Positions 28,361 to 35,965 of a stretch of 64,000 nucleotides of DNA are shown piece after piece. The notes under the pieces are model-generated. The model did no database searches and was not told the DNA's origin. It saw nothing but the letters and a program-made list of their open reading frames with translations. A program made the translations under genes and the position numbers. The DNA lies in contig CP053680.1 in assembly GCA_019623805.1 (NCBI GenBank), positions 2,396,001 through 2,460,000 on the forward strand, in the 5' to 3' direction. The first letter of the stretch is position 1. Each line of letters begins with the position of its first letter. Origin of the DNA: Gammaproteobacteria bacterium (ex Lamellibrachia satsuma) (GTDB taxonomy: Bacteria > Pseudomonadota > Gammaproteobacteria > Chromatiales > Chromatiaceae).

Positions 28361-28866
28361 GGTTTATCTTTTTTGGGTTCTATGACCACACGGACCCGCT
28401 TTTTGCCTTCGGCGCTGGCGCCTGCCTTGACCTGGGATTTTCCGCGCAGGTAGGTGATGCGGTCGCTGCGAAACTGATCCTTGCCCTGTTCCAGCAGCGC
28501 CTCCCCGATCAGGTAGATCTCATCCTTCCTGGCATAGTATTCGGTCCGTAGCGCCTGTCCGCGAGCCGTCTCGTCGCTGTCGTCCATGCGCTGCTGAAAG
28601 CGTACCGGCTTGCCGATGGCGAAGACCTTTTCTGTTTCGCCGTCAACACGATAGACCCATATTTTGTCGGCCCACAGTTTGGTGCTGCCTTGGGTGATGA
28701 CCACGTTGCCCTCGTAGATGCTGACGCCTTTGGCGTCATCGATGTCCACGCTGTCTGCCTCCAGATACATCGGCTGATCTTTATCTGTACTGAGTGCGAG
28801 GCTGATGGCCGGCATGGACAGGGAGAGAACGAGCAGCAGACTCAAGAGCCGGTTATTGGGTTTCAT
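28357..28866 (-). CDS. lptA: LPS transport periplasmic protein LptA
   Basis: 169 residues from the ATG at 28866. A signal peptide (about 1-25, [14 protein letters not shown]...) is followed by an OstA-like beta-jellyroll that forms the periplasmic bridge between LptC and LptD. The start overlaps the lptC end by 14 bases; a longer frame up to 28977 lies inside lptC and lacks a signal. The C-terminus is Lys/Arg-rich. Confidence 0.94.
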   Translation of the reverse strand: MKPNNRLLSLLLVLSLSMPAISLALSTDKDQPMYLEADSVDIDDAKGVSIYEGNVVITQGSTKLWADKIWVYRVDGETEKVFAIGKPVRFQQRMDDSDETARGQALRTEYYARKDEIYLIGEALLEQGKDQFRSDRITYLRGKSQVKAGASAEGKKRVRVVIEPKKDKP

Positions 28867-29416
28867 AACGGCTTCGTACCTCGGATAGTAGTTTGATTCT
28901 GGCGGGTTCTTTGAACCAGCCCCGCATGCCGATGGAGGTGACCCAGTCCTGGCGACTATCGAGACGGAATGCGCCATCGGTTTCGGCGTAGGAGAGTTTG
29001 GGTTGCACCTTCAGGTCGAAGGTGATGATGTGATAGGGGCGGTTTTTCCCCTGCCCCTCCCGGTCAATGGATACCTTGCCGGGAAGGAAGATGTCTTCGC
29101 CATTGTTGGTGATACGAGCCTGCTCAGCGCGCAGCTTCCAAGGCGGGGTGACTGGATCGAACATCCACAGATGCGGATGTTCCAATTCTGCGCTGTCATC
29201 GTCCATGAAGTGGACCAGGTGCTCCGTTACCAGACGGTGTTTTGGGCTGCCTGTCTCACTATAGGTGGTGATCGTGAGATCTTCGGCGTAGTAGTCGGGG
29301 TGGTGTCCCGCGACCTGCTGGCGCTGCTGTTTCGGTTCTGTTATCTCGGCCAGCCACCAACTCAATCCTGCGATGGCGGCAGTGAACAGGACGATGGAGA
29401 GCGTATGACGATTCAC
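28853..29416 (-). CDS. lptC: LPS export system protein LptC
   Basis: 187 residues. One N-terminal membrane helix (about 5-24, ending at SWWLAE) anchors a periplasmic jellyroll that receives LPS from LptB2FG and hands it to LptA. DDSAELEHPHLWMF and a C-terminal VTSIGMRGWFKEP are LptC-like. It begins 12 bases after kdsC, consistent with a kdsC-lptC-lptA-lptB operon. Confidence 0.93.
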   Translation of the reverse strand: MNRHTLSIVLFTAAIAGLSWWLAEITEPKQQRQQVAGHHPDYYAEDLTITTYSETGSPKHRLVTEHLVHFMDDDSAELEHPHLWMFDPVTPPWKLRAEQARITNNGEDIFLPGKVSIDREGQGKNRPYHIITFDLKVQPKLSYAETDGAFRLDSRQDWVTSIGMRGWFKEPARIKLLSEVRSRYETQ

Positions 29417-29428
29417 CAGTGTAACGGC

Positions 29429-29950
29429 TTAAAGGTAGCTTTCCAGCGCAGACTGAAGATTGCCCTGGGCGTCCATCAGTAGTTCGCAGACATCCCGTCC
29501 GGCGCTGCGACCCCCCGCATGCGGGGTTTGCCAGTGGGCATGCTGGAGCACGAAGGGGTGTGCGTCATTGACCGCAATGGCGAGACCGACGCGGCGCATG
29601 ATGGGCAGATCGACCACGTCGTCCCCCACATAGGCGACCTCTTCGTCTCTCAGGCCGAGCCGATCCCGCAACTGGAGATAGGTGGGTAGTTTATCCAGCT
29701 TGCCCTGGTGGACGTGTTTGATCCCCAGGCTATCCATGCGGATGCGCACCACTTCCGAGGAGCGGCCGGTGATGATGCCGATCTCTACACCGCTGGCCTG
29801 CAGCATCTTCATGCCGTGGCCATCCTGGGAGTTGAACGCCTTGTACTCCTGCCCGTCATCGCCGAGGAACAGACTGCCGTCGGTGAGTACACCGTCGACA
29901 TCGAATATGACCAGCTTGATGTTGCGAGCCTTTTCCTGGATGTCCTGCAC
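29429..29950 (-). CDS. kdsC: 3-deoxy-D-manno-octulosonate 8-phosphate phosphatase
   Basis: 173 residues from a GTG at 29950, which has GGAG five bases upstream. A longer frame that begins inside a repeat would add LGPWPLAL-type sequence and is rejected. HAD phosphatase with nucleophile motif FDVDGVLTDG (16-25); it releases Kdo from Kdo-8-phosphate. The later motif YVGDDVVDLP supplies the second acidic pair. It acts after kdsD, from which it is separated by a heptad repeat. Confidence 0.93.
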   Translation of the reverse strand: MQDIQEKARNIKLVIFDVDGVLTDGSLFLGDDGQEYKAFNSQDGHGMKMLQASGVEIGIITGRSSEVVRIRMDSLGIKHVHQGKLDKLPTYLQLRDRLGLRDEEVAYVGDDVVDLPIMRRVGLAIAVNDAHPFVLQHAHWQTPHAGGRSAGRDVCELLMDAQGNLQSALESYL

Positions 29951-29969
29951 TTTCTCTCTCCGGTTTGTT

Positions 29970-30070
29970 AGGGCCGAGGTTAATAGGGCCAAGGGCCAAG
30001 GGCCAAGGACCAAGGGTAAGTTGTACCTCTTATCCCTTCCTAGGCCCTCGGCCCTATTAACCTAGGCCCT
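29970..30070. repeat. GGGCCAA heptad repeat with 21-base inverted ends, family E copy 1
   Basis: The outer arms AGGGCCGAGGTTAATAGGGCC (29970-29990) and GGCCCTATTAACCTAGGCCCT (30050-30070) are inverted copies with one mismatch; each is quoted here as a single 21-base arm minus no context. Inside are three perfect GGGCCAA units and one GGACCAA (29986-30013). The whole would fold into a long hairpin between kdsD and kdsC. Related elements occur at 33499 and 34905. Confidence 0.75.
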
Positions 30071-30073
30071 GTT

Positions 30074-31072
30074 CTACATAACGCCTGCGCGCAGCAGGTC
30101 GTGCATGTTGAATGCGCCGACCAGTTCACCTCGTCCGTTTACCACCAGCAGGCCGCTGATCTTGTTCTCTTCCATCAACTGCAGGGCTTCGGCAGCGAGC
30201 ATCTCCGGCACCACCGTTTTACAGTTCACGGTCATCACCTCCGACACGCCCGCTTCGTGAATGTTCACTCTGTGGTCGAGGGTGCGGCGCAGATCCCCAT
30301 CGGTATAGATTCCTGCCAAATCTCCTTGCCCGTCGACGACTGCAGTCATGCCGAGGCTTTTGGAAGACATCTCGATCAGTGCTGCGTTTAGGCTGGCATC
30401 GGTGGAGACCTTTGGAATCGCATCCCCGGTGTGCATGATATCACCGATATGCAGCAGCAGACGCCGTCCTAGACTGCCACCAGGATGGGAGAGGGCGAAG
30501 TCCTCGGCGGTAAAACCCCGCGTCTCAAGCAGGGCGATCGCCATGGCGTCACCCATTACCAGTGCAGCGGTTGTACTGGAGGTGGGGGCGAGACCCAACG
30601 GACAGGCTTCCTTCTCCACGCTGACATCGATGCTGACTTCCGCTTCGCATGCCAGTGTGGATTTCGGGTTGCCGGTCATGCTGATGAGCGGCACACCGAG
30701 GCGCTTTATCAATGGCAGGATGGTCAGCAGTTCGCCGGTCTCCCCTGAATTCGAGAGTGCAAGCACCACATCGCCGCTGGTGATCATGCCGAGATCGCCA
30801 TGGCTGGCTTCACCTGGATGGACGAAAAAAGCGGGGCTGCCGGTGCTGGCGAGGGTAGCGGCGATCTTGCTGCCGATGTGCCCTGATTTTCCCATGCCGA
30901 TTACCACTATGCGGCCGGGACACTCGATCATATAGCTGCAGGCGCGGGCGAAATCGTCGTCGATGCGTGCAGCCAGCGATGAGATGGCGGCAGCCTCGGT
31001 TTCGATCACTGCAAGTCCCAGGCTCCGGAGTCTGCCGGCCTCTTCCAGGGTGATCGGTTTGCCTTGTCTCAT
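30074..31072 (-). CDS. kdsD: Arabinose-5-phosphate isomerase
   Basis: 332 residues. It converts ribulose-5-phosphate to arabinose-5-phosphate, the first step of Kdo synthesis. An N-terminal SIS domain (GMGKSGHIGSKIAATLASTG, then ALSNSGETGEL) is followed by two CBS domains (about 210-330). The catalytic His lies in the HPGEASHGDLG region. It is the first gene of the kdsD-kdsC-lptCAB series. The N-terminus is a few residues longer than the E. coli enzyme. Confidence 0.95.
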   Translation of the reverse strand: MRQGKPITLEEAGRLRSLGLAVIETEAAAISSLAARIDDDFARACSYMIECPGRIVVIGMGKSGHIGSKIAATLASTGSPAFFVHPGEASHGDLGMITSGDVVLALSNSGETGELLTILPLIKRLGVPLISMTGNPKSTLACEAEVSIDVSVEKEACPLGLAPTSSTTAALVMGDAMAIALLETRGFTAEDFALSHPGGSLGRRLLLHIGDIMHTGDAIPKVSTDASLNAALIEMSSKSLGMTAVVDGQGDLAGIYTDGDLRRTLDHRVNIHEAGVSEVMTVNCKTVVPEMLAAEALQLMEENKISGLLVVNGRGELVGAFNMHDLLRAGVM

Positions 31073-31113
31073 TGATCTCTCTTGATTTAACGTGAAAAAC
31101 AGCCGTTCGCAGG

Positions 31114-31185
31114 CATGATCAAGCGTAGCGGATCAGACAGCAGGCTGTATTTGTCGGTTACGCGAGTTCGAACCGGTCTTCAGCG
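31114..31185. repeat. AAGCGTAGCGGATC repeat, family D copy 2
   Basis: Contains TGATCAAGCGTAGCGGATCA (a hairpin), then a diverged partner GAGTTCGAACCGGTC. It lies between yrbG and kdsD. More degraded than the copies at 22581 and 56712. Confidence 0.5.
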
Positions 31186-31203
31186 AACCTCTGTGTCCAT
31201 GCG

Positions 31204-32172
31204 CTAGCTTAACGTAAAAAACAGCAGTGTCTGATAGCCGATAAAAGCGAGCAGCAGCAAAAAGCCTTCAATGCGGTTGATCTGCCCCTTTAGTTTCCCA
31301 AAACCATAGCCCATGGCAAAGAGCGCAAGGGTCAGTCCGATCATCATGGGTTGGTCCCGGTAGAGTGCGGCTTCGGAAAAGACTCCCGGCGCAATCAGTC
31401 CCGGCAGGCTCAGGACCGCCAACAGATTATAGAGGTTGGAACCGATGATGTTGCCGATGGCAAGGTCCTCCTCCCCCTTGAGGGCGCTGGCAATGCTTGC
31501 CGCCAGCTCGGGCAGACTGGTGCCCAGGGCGACGATGGTCAGGCCGATCACCAGATCGCTGATGCCGAAAGTGGTGGCGATATTGACTGCCCCCCAGACC
31601 AGCATGCGCGAACTTACCAGCAGGCAGATAAGCCCGAGTACCAGCCAGAAGATCGCGCGACGGGTGGGCATGTCGTGAGGGATTTCGGCATCGAACTCGT
31701 CGGCTATCGGGTCGGTTGGAGAGCCGGTTTTTGCGATGCGGATCATCCAACCGAGCACGGCGATCAGGACGACAATCAGGATGAGACCGTCGAGTCGGCT
31801 CAGATCTCCGTCCAGCATGAGCAGCAGGCTGAGGCCGGTCACGCCCAGCAGCAGGGGGTACTCCCTCTTTAATACGCTGGAGTGGACGGTAAGAGGCACG
31901 ATAAGCGCGGTAGTGCCAAGGATCAGGCCGATGTTGGCGATATTCGAACCCAGTGCGTTACCGATTGCGAGGCCGGGATTGCCATCGAGCGATGAGACGA
32001 CCGAGACCAGAATCTCCGGTGCGGATGTGCCGAAGCCGACAATGGTGAGTCCGATCAGCATCGCAGACACACCCAGGTTGCTGGCCAGAGCGGCGGCGCC
32101 GATGACAAAGCGATCGGCACCCCAAACCAGGATGGCAAGTCCAACGAGAATGGCAAGTGAGTCGATCAGCAT
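31204..32172 (-). CDS. yrbG: Calcium/sodium antiporter (CaCA family, YrbG type)
   Basis: 322 residues with about ten transmembrane helices. The two inverted alpha repeats are clear: GFGTSAPEILVSVVSS (near 45-65) and ALGTSLPELAASIASA (near 215-235), each followed by GNxxGSN. These carry the acidic ion-binding residues. The protein exchanges Ca2+ for Na+ across the inner membrane. It precedes kdsD, as yrbG precedes kdsD in E. coli. Confidence 0.94.
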   Translation of the reverse strand: MLIDSLAILVGLAILVWGADRFVIGAAALASNLGVSAMLIGLTIVGFGTSAPEILVSVVSSLDGNPGLAIGNALGSNIANIGLILGTTALIVPLTVHSSVLKREYPLLLGVTGLSLLLMLDGDLSRLDGLILIVVLIAVLGWMIRIAKTGSPTDPIADEFDAEIPHDMPTRRAIFWLVLGLICLLVSSRMLVWGAVNIATTFGISDLVIGLTIVALGTSLPELAASIASALKGEEDLAIGNIIGSNLYNLLAVLSLPGLIAPGVFSEAALYRDQPMMIGLTLALFAMGYGFGKLKGQINRIEGFLLLLAFIGYQTLLFFTLS

Positions 32173-32274
32173 CTCTTTTCTTATAAGGTTTATTGTGTTG
32201 TCGGGAAAGGGCGCAATTTTTTCAGACCCGGAGGGGAAAGTCCAAAGAGATGTTGGCCAGGTTGCTCGCTGAGC

Positions 32275-32303
32275 TTGACATGTCGATAATAATATCAGAT
32301 AAT
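32275..32303 (+). promoter_or_regulatory. Strong sigma-70 promoter of the candidate small RNA
   Basis: A consensus -35 TTGACA (32275-32280), a 17-base spacer and -10 GATAAT (32298-32303). The predicted start is near 32310, one base before the first hairpin of the proposed RNA. The divergent yrbG start is 100 bases away on the other strand. Confidence 0.75.
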
Positions 32304-32309
32304 TCTAAC

Positions 32310-32407
32310 ATACTGATTACCTGCTGATGGCAAGTGTCAGTACTCCTCCATCCTCCTAAAATGGTGGCTATATTTAAGCGCAACGTCCTCCGCTGCGCTT
32401 TTTTTTT
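32310..32407 (+). ncRNA. Candidate small RNA with anti-Shine-Dalgarno (CCUCC) loops
   Basis: About 98 nt from the predicted start to the end of a T-tract. Three consecutive stem-loops can be drawn. Hairpin 1 (32311-32342) has perfect outer arms TACTGA/TCAGTA. Hairpin 2 (32345-32367) has arms CCTCCAT/ATGGTGG with one U-U pair and loop CCTCCTAAA. Hairpin 3 (32376-32400) has arms AAGCGCA/TGCGCTT with loop ACGTCCTCCGC and then nine T, an intrinsic terminator. The loops of hairpins 2 and 3 both expose CCUCC, complementary to GGAGG. Such loops are known in the alphaproteobacterial cuckoo RNAs and Gram-positive C-rich RNAs. The alternative is an attenuated rplM leader, but rplM has a separate promoter candidate downstream. 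I know of no named family at this locus. Confidence 0.6.
32376..32407 (+). terminator. Intrinsic terminator upstream of rplM
   Basis: Seven-base-pair stem AAGCGCA/TGCGCTT, 11-base loop, nine T (32399-32407). It reads on the plus strand only; the other side has no T-run. It ends the small RNA candidate 97 bases before the rplM start. Confidence 0.85.
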
Positions 32408-32426
32408 GCCGGCGGCGAATGAGGTC

Positions 32427-32455
32427 TTGTTTCCTGTCTGATCATCCGGTACTAT
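32427..32455 (+). promoter_or_regulatory. Candidate rplM-rpsI promoter
   Basis: TTGTTT (32427-32432), 17-base spacer, TACTAT (32450-32455). Transcription would start near 32462 and leave a leader of about 42 bases before rplM. It lies downstream of the terminator at 32376-32407, so ribosomal protein synthesis need not pass through it. The remainder of 32173-32503 holds only the small RNA unit described. Confidence 0.55.
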
Positions 32456-32503
32456 TCGCCGTCTTTTTCGGACGATAATAGTTCTCCATTGGAGCGACTC
32501 GGT

Positions 32504-32932
32504 ATGACAACCGTTAGTGCAAAACCGGCTGAGGTACGCCGCACCTGGTACCTCGTGGACGCAACCGACAAGACGCTCGGTCGCCTCTCCACTGAAATTG
32601 CTCGCCGCCTGCGCGGTAAGCATAAGCCTGAATATACCCCTCATGTGGACACCGGGGATTACGTCGTTGTAATCAACGCGGAGAAGATCCATGTGACCGG
32701 CAACAAGATGTCGGGCAAGATATATCACCATCACACCGGTTATATAGGCAACCTTAAGTCGATCAGCCTGGAAAAGCTGCTGGACAAGGCGCCGGAGCGG
32801 GTGATTCAGCATGCCGTCAAGGGCATGATGCCTAAGAATCCTCTGGGCCGCGCCATGTTCAAGAAGCTGCGCGTCTTTGTAGGTCCCGAACACACTCATC
32901 AGGCCCAGCAGCCACAGCCGCTGGACATCTGA
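32504..32932 (+). CDS. rplM: 50S ribosomal protein L13
   Basis: 142 residues, the E. coli length. Nearly collinear with E. coli L13 ([14 protein letters not shown]..., [34 protein letters not shown], ending in QPLDI). An early-assembling large-subunit protein. The ATG at 32504 has GGAG nine bases upstream; an in-frame codon at 32489 is an artefact. It is followed by rpsI after 25 bases, the universal pairing. Confidence 0.98.
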   Translation: MTTVSAKPAEVRRTWYLVDATDKTLGRLSTEIARRLRGKHKPEYTPHVDTGDYVVVINAEKIHVTGNKMSGKIYHHHTGYIGNLKSISLEKLLDKAPERVIQHAVKGMMPKNPLGRAMFKKLRVFVGPEHTHQAQQPQPLDI

Positions 32933-32957
32933 TCACCATTTTCATCAGGTAAAACCG

Positions 32958-33347
32958 ATGGCAGATATTCATTACAGCACCGGCCGCCGCAAAAGTTCAG
33001 CAGCCCGGGTCTTCCTGACCTCCGGCAGCGGCAGCATCGTTGTCAATAGTCGTCCCCTGGACGAATATTTTGGTCGTGAAACAGCGCGTATGGTCGTGCG
33101 TCAACCTCTGGACGTCACCGCAACACTCGACAAGGTTGATATCATGGTCACCGTAAAAGGCGGTGGCACTACTGGCCAGGCGGGCGCCATTCGTCATGGC
33201 ATAGCGCGTGCACTTGATCTATTCGACGAGTCGCTTCATGTTGGTCTGCGCAAAGCCGGATTCCTGACGCGTGATGCCCGTGAGGTCGAGCGTAAGAAAG
33301 TCGGTCTGCACAAGGCGCGCAAGCGTCCTCAGTTCTCCAAGCGCTGA
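32958..33347 (+). CDS. rpsI: 30S ribosomal protein S9
   Basis: 129 residues. The C-terminal tail ending RPQFSKR reaches the P-site tRNA anticodon in the small subunit. [12 protein letters not shown] and [19 protein letters not shown] are S9 hallmarks. Translated from the same message as rplM; tRNA-Gln follows 40 bases later without a terminator between, so the tRNA may be cotranscribed. Confidence 0.98.
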   Translation: MADIHYSTGRRKSSAARVFLTSGSGSIVVNSRPLDEYFGRETARMVVRQPLDVTATLDKVDIMVTVKGGGTTGQAGAIRHGIARALDLFDESLHVGLRKAGFLTRDAREVERKKVGLHKARKRPQFSKR

Positions 33348-33387
33348 TCCGACTCTGTTCAGGCATATCGCCGGAACGCCAGTTTAC

Positions 33388-33461
33388 TGGGGATTCGTCT
33401 AATGGCAGGACAACGGACTCTGACTCCGTTTGTAGAGGTTCGAGTCCTCTATCCCCAGCCA
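33388..33461 (+). tRNA. tRNA-Gln (anticodon CTG)
   Basis: 74 bases including an encoded CCA. Acceptor stem TGGGGAT/ATCCCCA, anticodon stem ACGGA/TCCGT around loop CTCTGAC giving anticodon CTG, and T-arm GAGGTTCGAGTCCTC. It reads CAG codons. It lies after rpsI and before a strong terminator. Confidence 0.97.
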
Positions 33462-33467
33462 ATAAAA

Positions 33468-33497
33468 TAAACCCGCTTTGGCGGGTTTTTTTATTTT
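33468..33497 (+). terminator. Intrinsic terminator after tRNA-Gln
   Basis: Stem AACCCGC/GCGGGTT with loop TTTG and a run of seven T. Ends the rplM-rpsI-tRNA unit. Confidence 0.9.
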
Positions 33498-33498
33498 A

Positions 33499-33575
33499 GG
33501 GCCAAGGGCCAAGGGCCAAGGGCCAAGGGCCAAGGGCCAAGGGCCAAGGGCCAAGGTGGCGATCCTCGGCCCTAT
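33499..33575. repeat. Eight perfect tandem GGGCCAA heptads, family E copy 2
   Basis: Eight uninterrupted copies of the 7-mer GGGCCAA occupy 33499-33554, followed by a short inverted end, ATCCTCGGCCCTATTT (to about 33575). The left inverted arm seen in the other E copies is missing or reduced to TTTTAGGGCC. It starts right at the tRNA-Gln terminator and ends about 215 bases before the porin promoter. The region 33576-33790 is AT-rich and shows nothing else. Confidence 0.85.
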
Positions 33576-33791
33576 TTTTCCCATTTGCAATTTAGGTCAC
33601 AAGGCTTGTTTTTAGCGTGCCTGAGGAAAAAGTGAGCATGATGCCGGAAAGATGTTGTTGGATAAATTATATTGGGAATTCGAGGAAATGATGGTAACTC
33701 ACGGAATCATTGGATTTTAATTGCTTGTCTTAGGTGTGATGTGTTTATTTTACAACAAAATTACCACATGTGATTTTTTTACAAAAAAGAC

Positions 33792-33820
33792 TTGCAATAC
33801 AGAGCGGGCTTATCTAATAT
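33792..33820 (+). promoter_or_regulatory. Porin promoter with AT-rich upstream element
   Basis: TTGCAA (33792-33797), 17-base spacer, TAATAT (33815-33820). An A/T-rich stretch with T and A runs just upstream (about 33745-33789) resembles an UP element. The leader to the porin ATG would be about 45 bases. This fits the very strong expression suggested by the porin codon usage. Confidence 0.7.
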
Positions 33821-33872
33821 TGTCAGCGAACGTACAGAATTTATTCCTAACTCATCTTGGAGTTTTTTAAAA

Positions 33873-34841
33873 ATGAAGAAAATCCTTTCTTTCGCAATTG
33901 CTGCTGCTCTGGTTGCCCCCGCGGTTGCCATGGCTGATTCCACCATCTACGGTAAGGTTCGTGTTGCTTCTGACAAGTGGACTCACGATTCTGATATCGA
34001 TGCATGGGGCATGCAGGACCAGGCTTCCCGTCTCGGCATCAAGGGTTCCGAAGATCTGGGCAACGGTCTGAAGGCCATCTACCAGATGGAGTTCGGCATG
34101 GCTGCAGGTTCTGCATTCAACTGGAGCGGCCGTAACGCTTTCGTTGGTCTGGCTGGTGGTTTCGGTACCGCTGTTGCCGGTCGTCACGACACCCCTCTGA
34201 AGATGTCCACCGGCAAGCTGGATCTGTTCGCAGATACCGCAGCTGACTACGATCAGGGCGGCAACCACACCAACCTGTTCATGGATCGTCGCGTTGACGG
34301 CGCCATCGCATACATCTCTCCCTCTTTCTCTGGTTTCACCGTTGCCGGTGCAGTCGTACAGACTCTGGCTACCGAAGACTTCCAGGATGCTTACTCCATC
34401 GCTGGTATGTACAGCAATGGCCCCTTCTACGGTGCCATCGCTTACGAGCAGCTTGATGAAGATAACTTCGGCGCACCTGCTGAGAACGAGACTCAGTTCC
34501 GCATCGGCGGCGGCGTTTTGGGTTGGAACAACATCAGCGTGACTGGTGTTTACGAGACGCGTTCCGACATCGGTGGTAGCGCCAATGAGGACAAGAAGAC
34601 CTACCAGCTGTCTGGCGCGTACGACATGGGCATGCACCGCATCAAGGGCATGTACGGTTCTGCTGACTTCGACAACACTGCAGGTACCGACTTCGATACT
34701 TATGCTATCGGCTACCAGTTCAGCTTCAGCAAGCGTACCGATGCACAGGTTCTCTACAATGCTCGTGACGTAGACGACGCAGCTGGTGCACCCAGCACCG
34801 ACAGCAGCGTTCTTTCTCTGCAGCTGAACCACAACTTCTAA
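33873..34841 (+). CDS. Outer-membrane trimeric porin (Gram-negative porin, Neisseria/Burkholderia type)
   Basis: 322 residues from the ATG at 33873; an in-frame codon at 33792 falls in the promoter. Signal peptide MKKILSFAIAAALVAPAVAMA, then mature DSTIYGKVRVASD. Repeated amphipathic strands, SRLGIKGSEDLGNGLKAIYQMEFG and a terminal Phe (LQLNHNF) mark a 16-strand general porin. Codon use is strongly biased (mostly CTG, GGT/GGC, ACC, CGT), as in highly expressed genes. It is monocistronic between its own promoter and terminator. Substrate selectivity cannot be read from the sequence. Confidence 0.93.
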   Translation: MKKILSFAIAAALVAPAVAMADSTIYGKVRVASDKWTHDSDIDAWGMQDQASRLGIKGSEDLGNGLKAIYQMEFGMAAGSAFNWSGRNAFVGLAGGFGTAVAGRHDTPLKMSTGKLDLFADTAADYDQGGNHTNLFMDRRVDGAIAYISPSFSGFTVAGAVVQTLATEDFQDAYSIAGMYSNGPFYGAIAYEQLDEDNFGAPAENETQFRIGGGVLGWNNISVTGVYETRSDIGGSANEDKKTYQLSGAYDMGMHRIKGMYGSADFDNTAGTDFDTYAIGYQFSFSKRTDAQVLYNARDVDDAAGAPSTDSSVLSLQLNHNF

Positions 34842-34865
34842 GTCTTACTTAGTGAGTGGTTGAAG

Positions 34866-34892
34866 ACGGGGCCTTCGGGCCCCGTTTTTTTT
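34866..34892 (+). terminator. Intrinsic terminator of the porin gene
   Basis: GC-rich stem ACGGGGCC/GGCCCCGT-type around a TTCG-like loop, followed by eight T. Twenty-four bases past the porin stop. Confidence 0.9.
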
Positions 34893-34904
34893 GCCCCAAG
34901 AAAA

Positions 34905-34961
34905 AAGGGCCGAGGATCAAGATTCCGATCCTCGGCCCTTGGCCCTATCAACCTCGGCCCT
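34905..34961. repeat. Family E element without heptad expansion, copy 3
   Basis: Perfect 14-base inverted arms AAGGGCCGAGGATC (34905-34918) and GATCCTCGGCCCTT (34927-34940) around an 8-base loop. A GGCCCTATCAACCTCGGCC module follows, matching the right arm of the copy at 29970. It ends one base before the rpiA stop on the other strand, in the convergent porin-rpiA gap. Confidence 0.7.
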
Positions 34962-34962
34962 C

Positions 34963-35622
34963 TTATTTGGGCAGCACTGTCTTGACGCCGTCCCCGGTGC
35001 CAAGGATCAATACGTCTGCACCGCGCATGGCAAAGAGACCGGTGGTGACTACGCCGGCGATGGCGTTGATGCGGTTCTCCATCTCGATGGGTTTCATGAT
35101 CTCCAGATTGTGAACATCCAGGATGACATTTCCGTTGTCGGTGGTGAAATCTTCGCGCCAGACCGGGGTGCCGCCAAGCTTGACCAGTTGGCGGGCCACA
35201 TGACTGCGGGCCATGGGGATGACCTCCACCGGCAGGGGGAACTTGCCCAGTATGTCCACAAGTTTGCTACCGTCTGCGATGCAGACAAACTTTCTGCTGG
35301 CGCCCGCGACGATCTTCTCGCGGGTCAACGCGCCACCACCGCCCTTGATGAGGGCCAGATTGTGATCGGATTCATCTGCGCCATCCACATAGATATCGAG
35401 TTCTCCTGCAGCGTTAAGATCCATTACCGGAATGCCGTGTCCCTTCATGCGCTCGGTCGAAACTTCGGAGCTTGAAACTGCGCCATCAATTTTATGCTTG
35501 ATGGTGGCAAGGTAGTCGATGAAATGGTTGACTGTTGAACCGGTACCTACCCCGACGATGCCGCCATCGACATACTCCAATGCGGCCTCTGCGGCCATTT
35601 TTTTCATGTCGTCTGCATTCAT
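34963..35622 (-). CDS. rpiA: Ribose-5-phosphate isomerase A
   Basis: 219 residues, equal to E. coli RpiA. It interconverts ribose-5-phosphate and ribulose-5-phosphate. [16 protein letters not shown] (phosphate loop), DGADESD and [16 protein letters not shown] (catalytic acid region) are conserved. In many gammaproteobacteria rpiA and ilvA are divergent neighbours, as here. Confidence 0.96.
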   Translation of the reverse strand: MNADDMKKMAAEAALEYVDGGIVGVGTGSTVNHFIDYLATIKHKIDGAVSSSEVSTERMKGHGIPVMDLNAAGELDIYVDGADESDHNLALIKGGGGALTREKIVAGASRKFVCIADGSKLVDILGKFPLPVEVIPMARSHVARQLVKLGGTPVWREDFTTDNGNVILDVHNLEIMKPIEMENRINAIAGVVTTGLFAMRGADVLILGTGDGVKTVLPK

Positions 35623-35791
35623 GCGCTAACTCCTTAACTAACGACTGCAAGTTGTGGGATTCGGATTGGAAGCCCGGCTGACTGCTTTGTCGATATTATC
35701 TAACGTTTATCGGATTTTGGGGGTTATCATACCGATGCACCTCATTGATGTCAGGGTAACTATTCAGCTTGGTCCTGAAAATGTGCTTTTT

Positions 35792-35909
35792 TGTAGGTTG
35801 GGTTAGATGCGCATTGCTGCAAACTATCATTTTGTTGCCAAACTTCGCGCGCAATCTGCAGTGCCGTATTTGGACCCTGTGCGAACGTGCGACTAACCCG
35901 AGCTACATT
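35792..35909. repeat. GTAGGTTGGGTTAG palindromic repeat, family H copy 1
   Basis: Left end TGTAGGTTGGGTTAGATGCG, right end GACTAACCCGAGCTACA in inverted orientation. Related to 44192-44345. It lies in the divergent rpiA-ilvA spacer (35623-35965). Apart from it the spacer is AT-rich with no gene. Confidence 0.6.
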
Positions 35910-35965
35910 GAGTTGTGCTGAACAGTTACATGTCAGGTGCGGCAATCTCACACTGGAATAGAATA

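Noticed and set aside
29951..30013. Longer kdsC start at 30013
   Set aside because: The extra residues come from the GGGCCAA repeat; the GTG at 29950 has a ribosome site and gives the family length.
33499..33575. Possible CRISPR array
   Set aside because: The repeats are contiguous 7-mers with no spacers, and no cas genes are present.
33867..34832. 321-residue minus-strand frame opposite the porin
   Set aside because: Caused by strong codon bias of the porin gene; no signal or domain.
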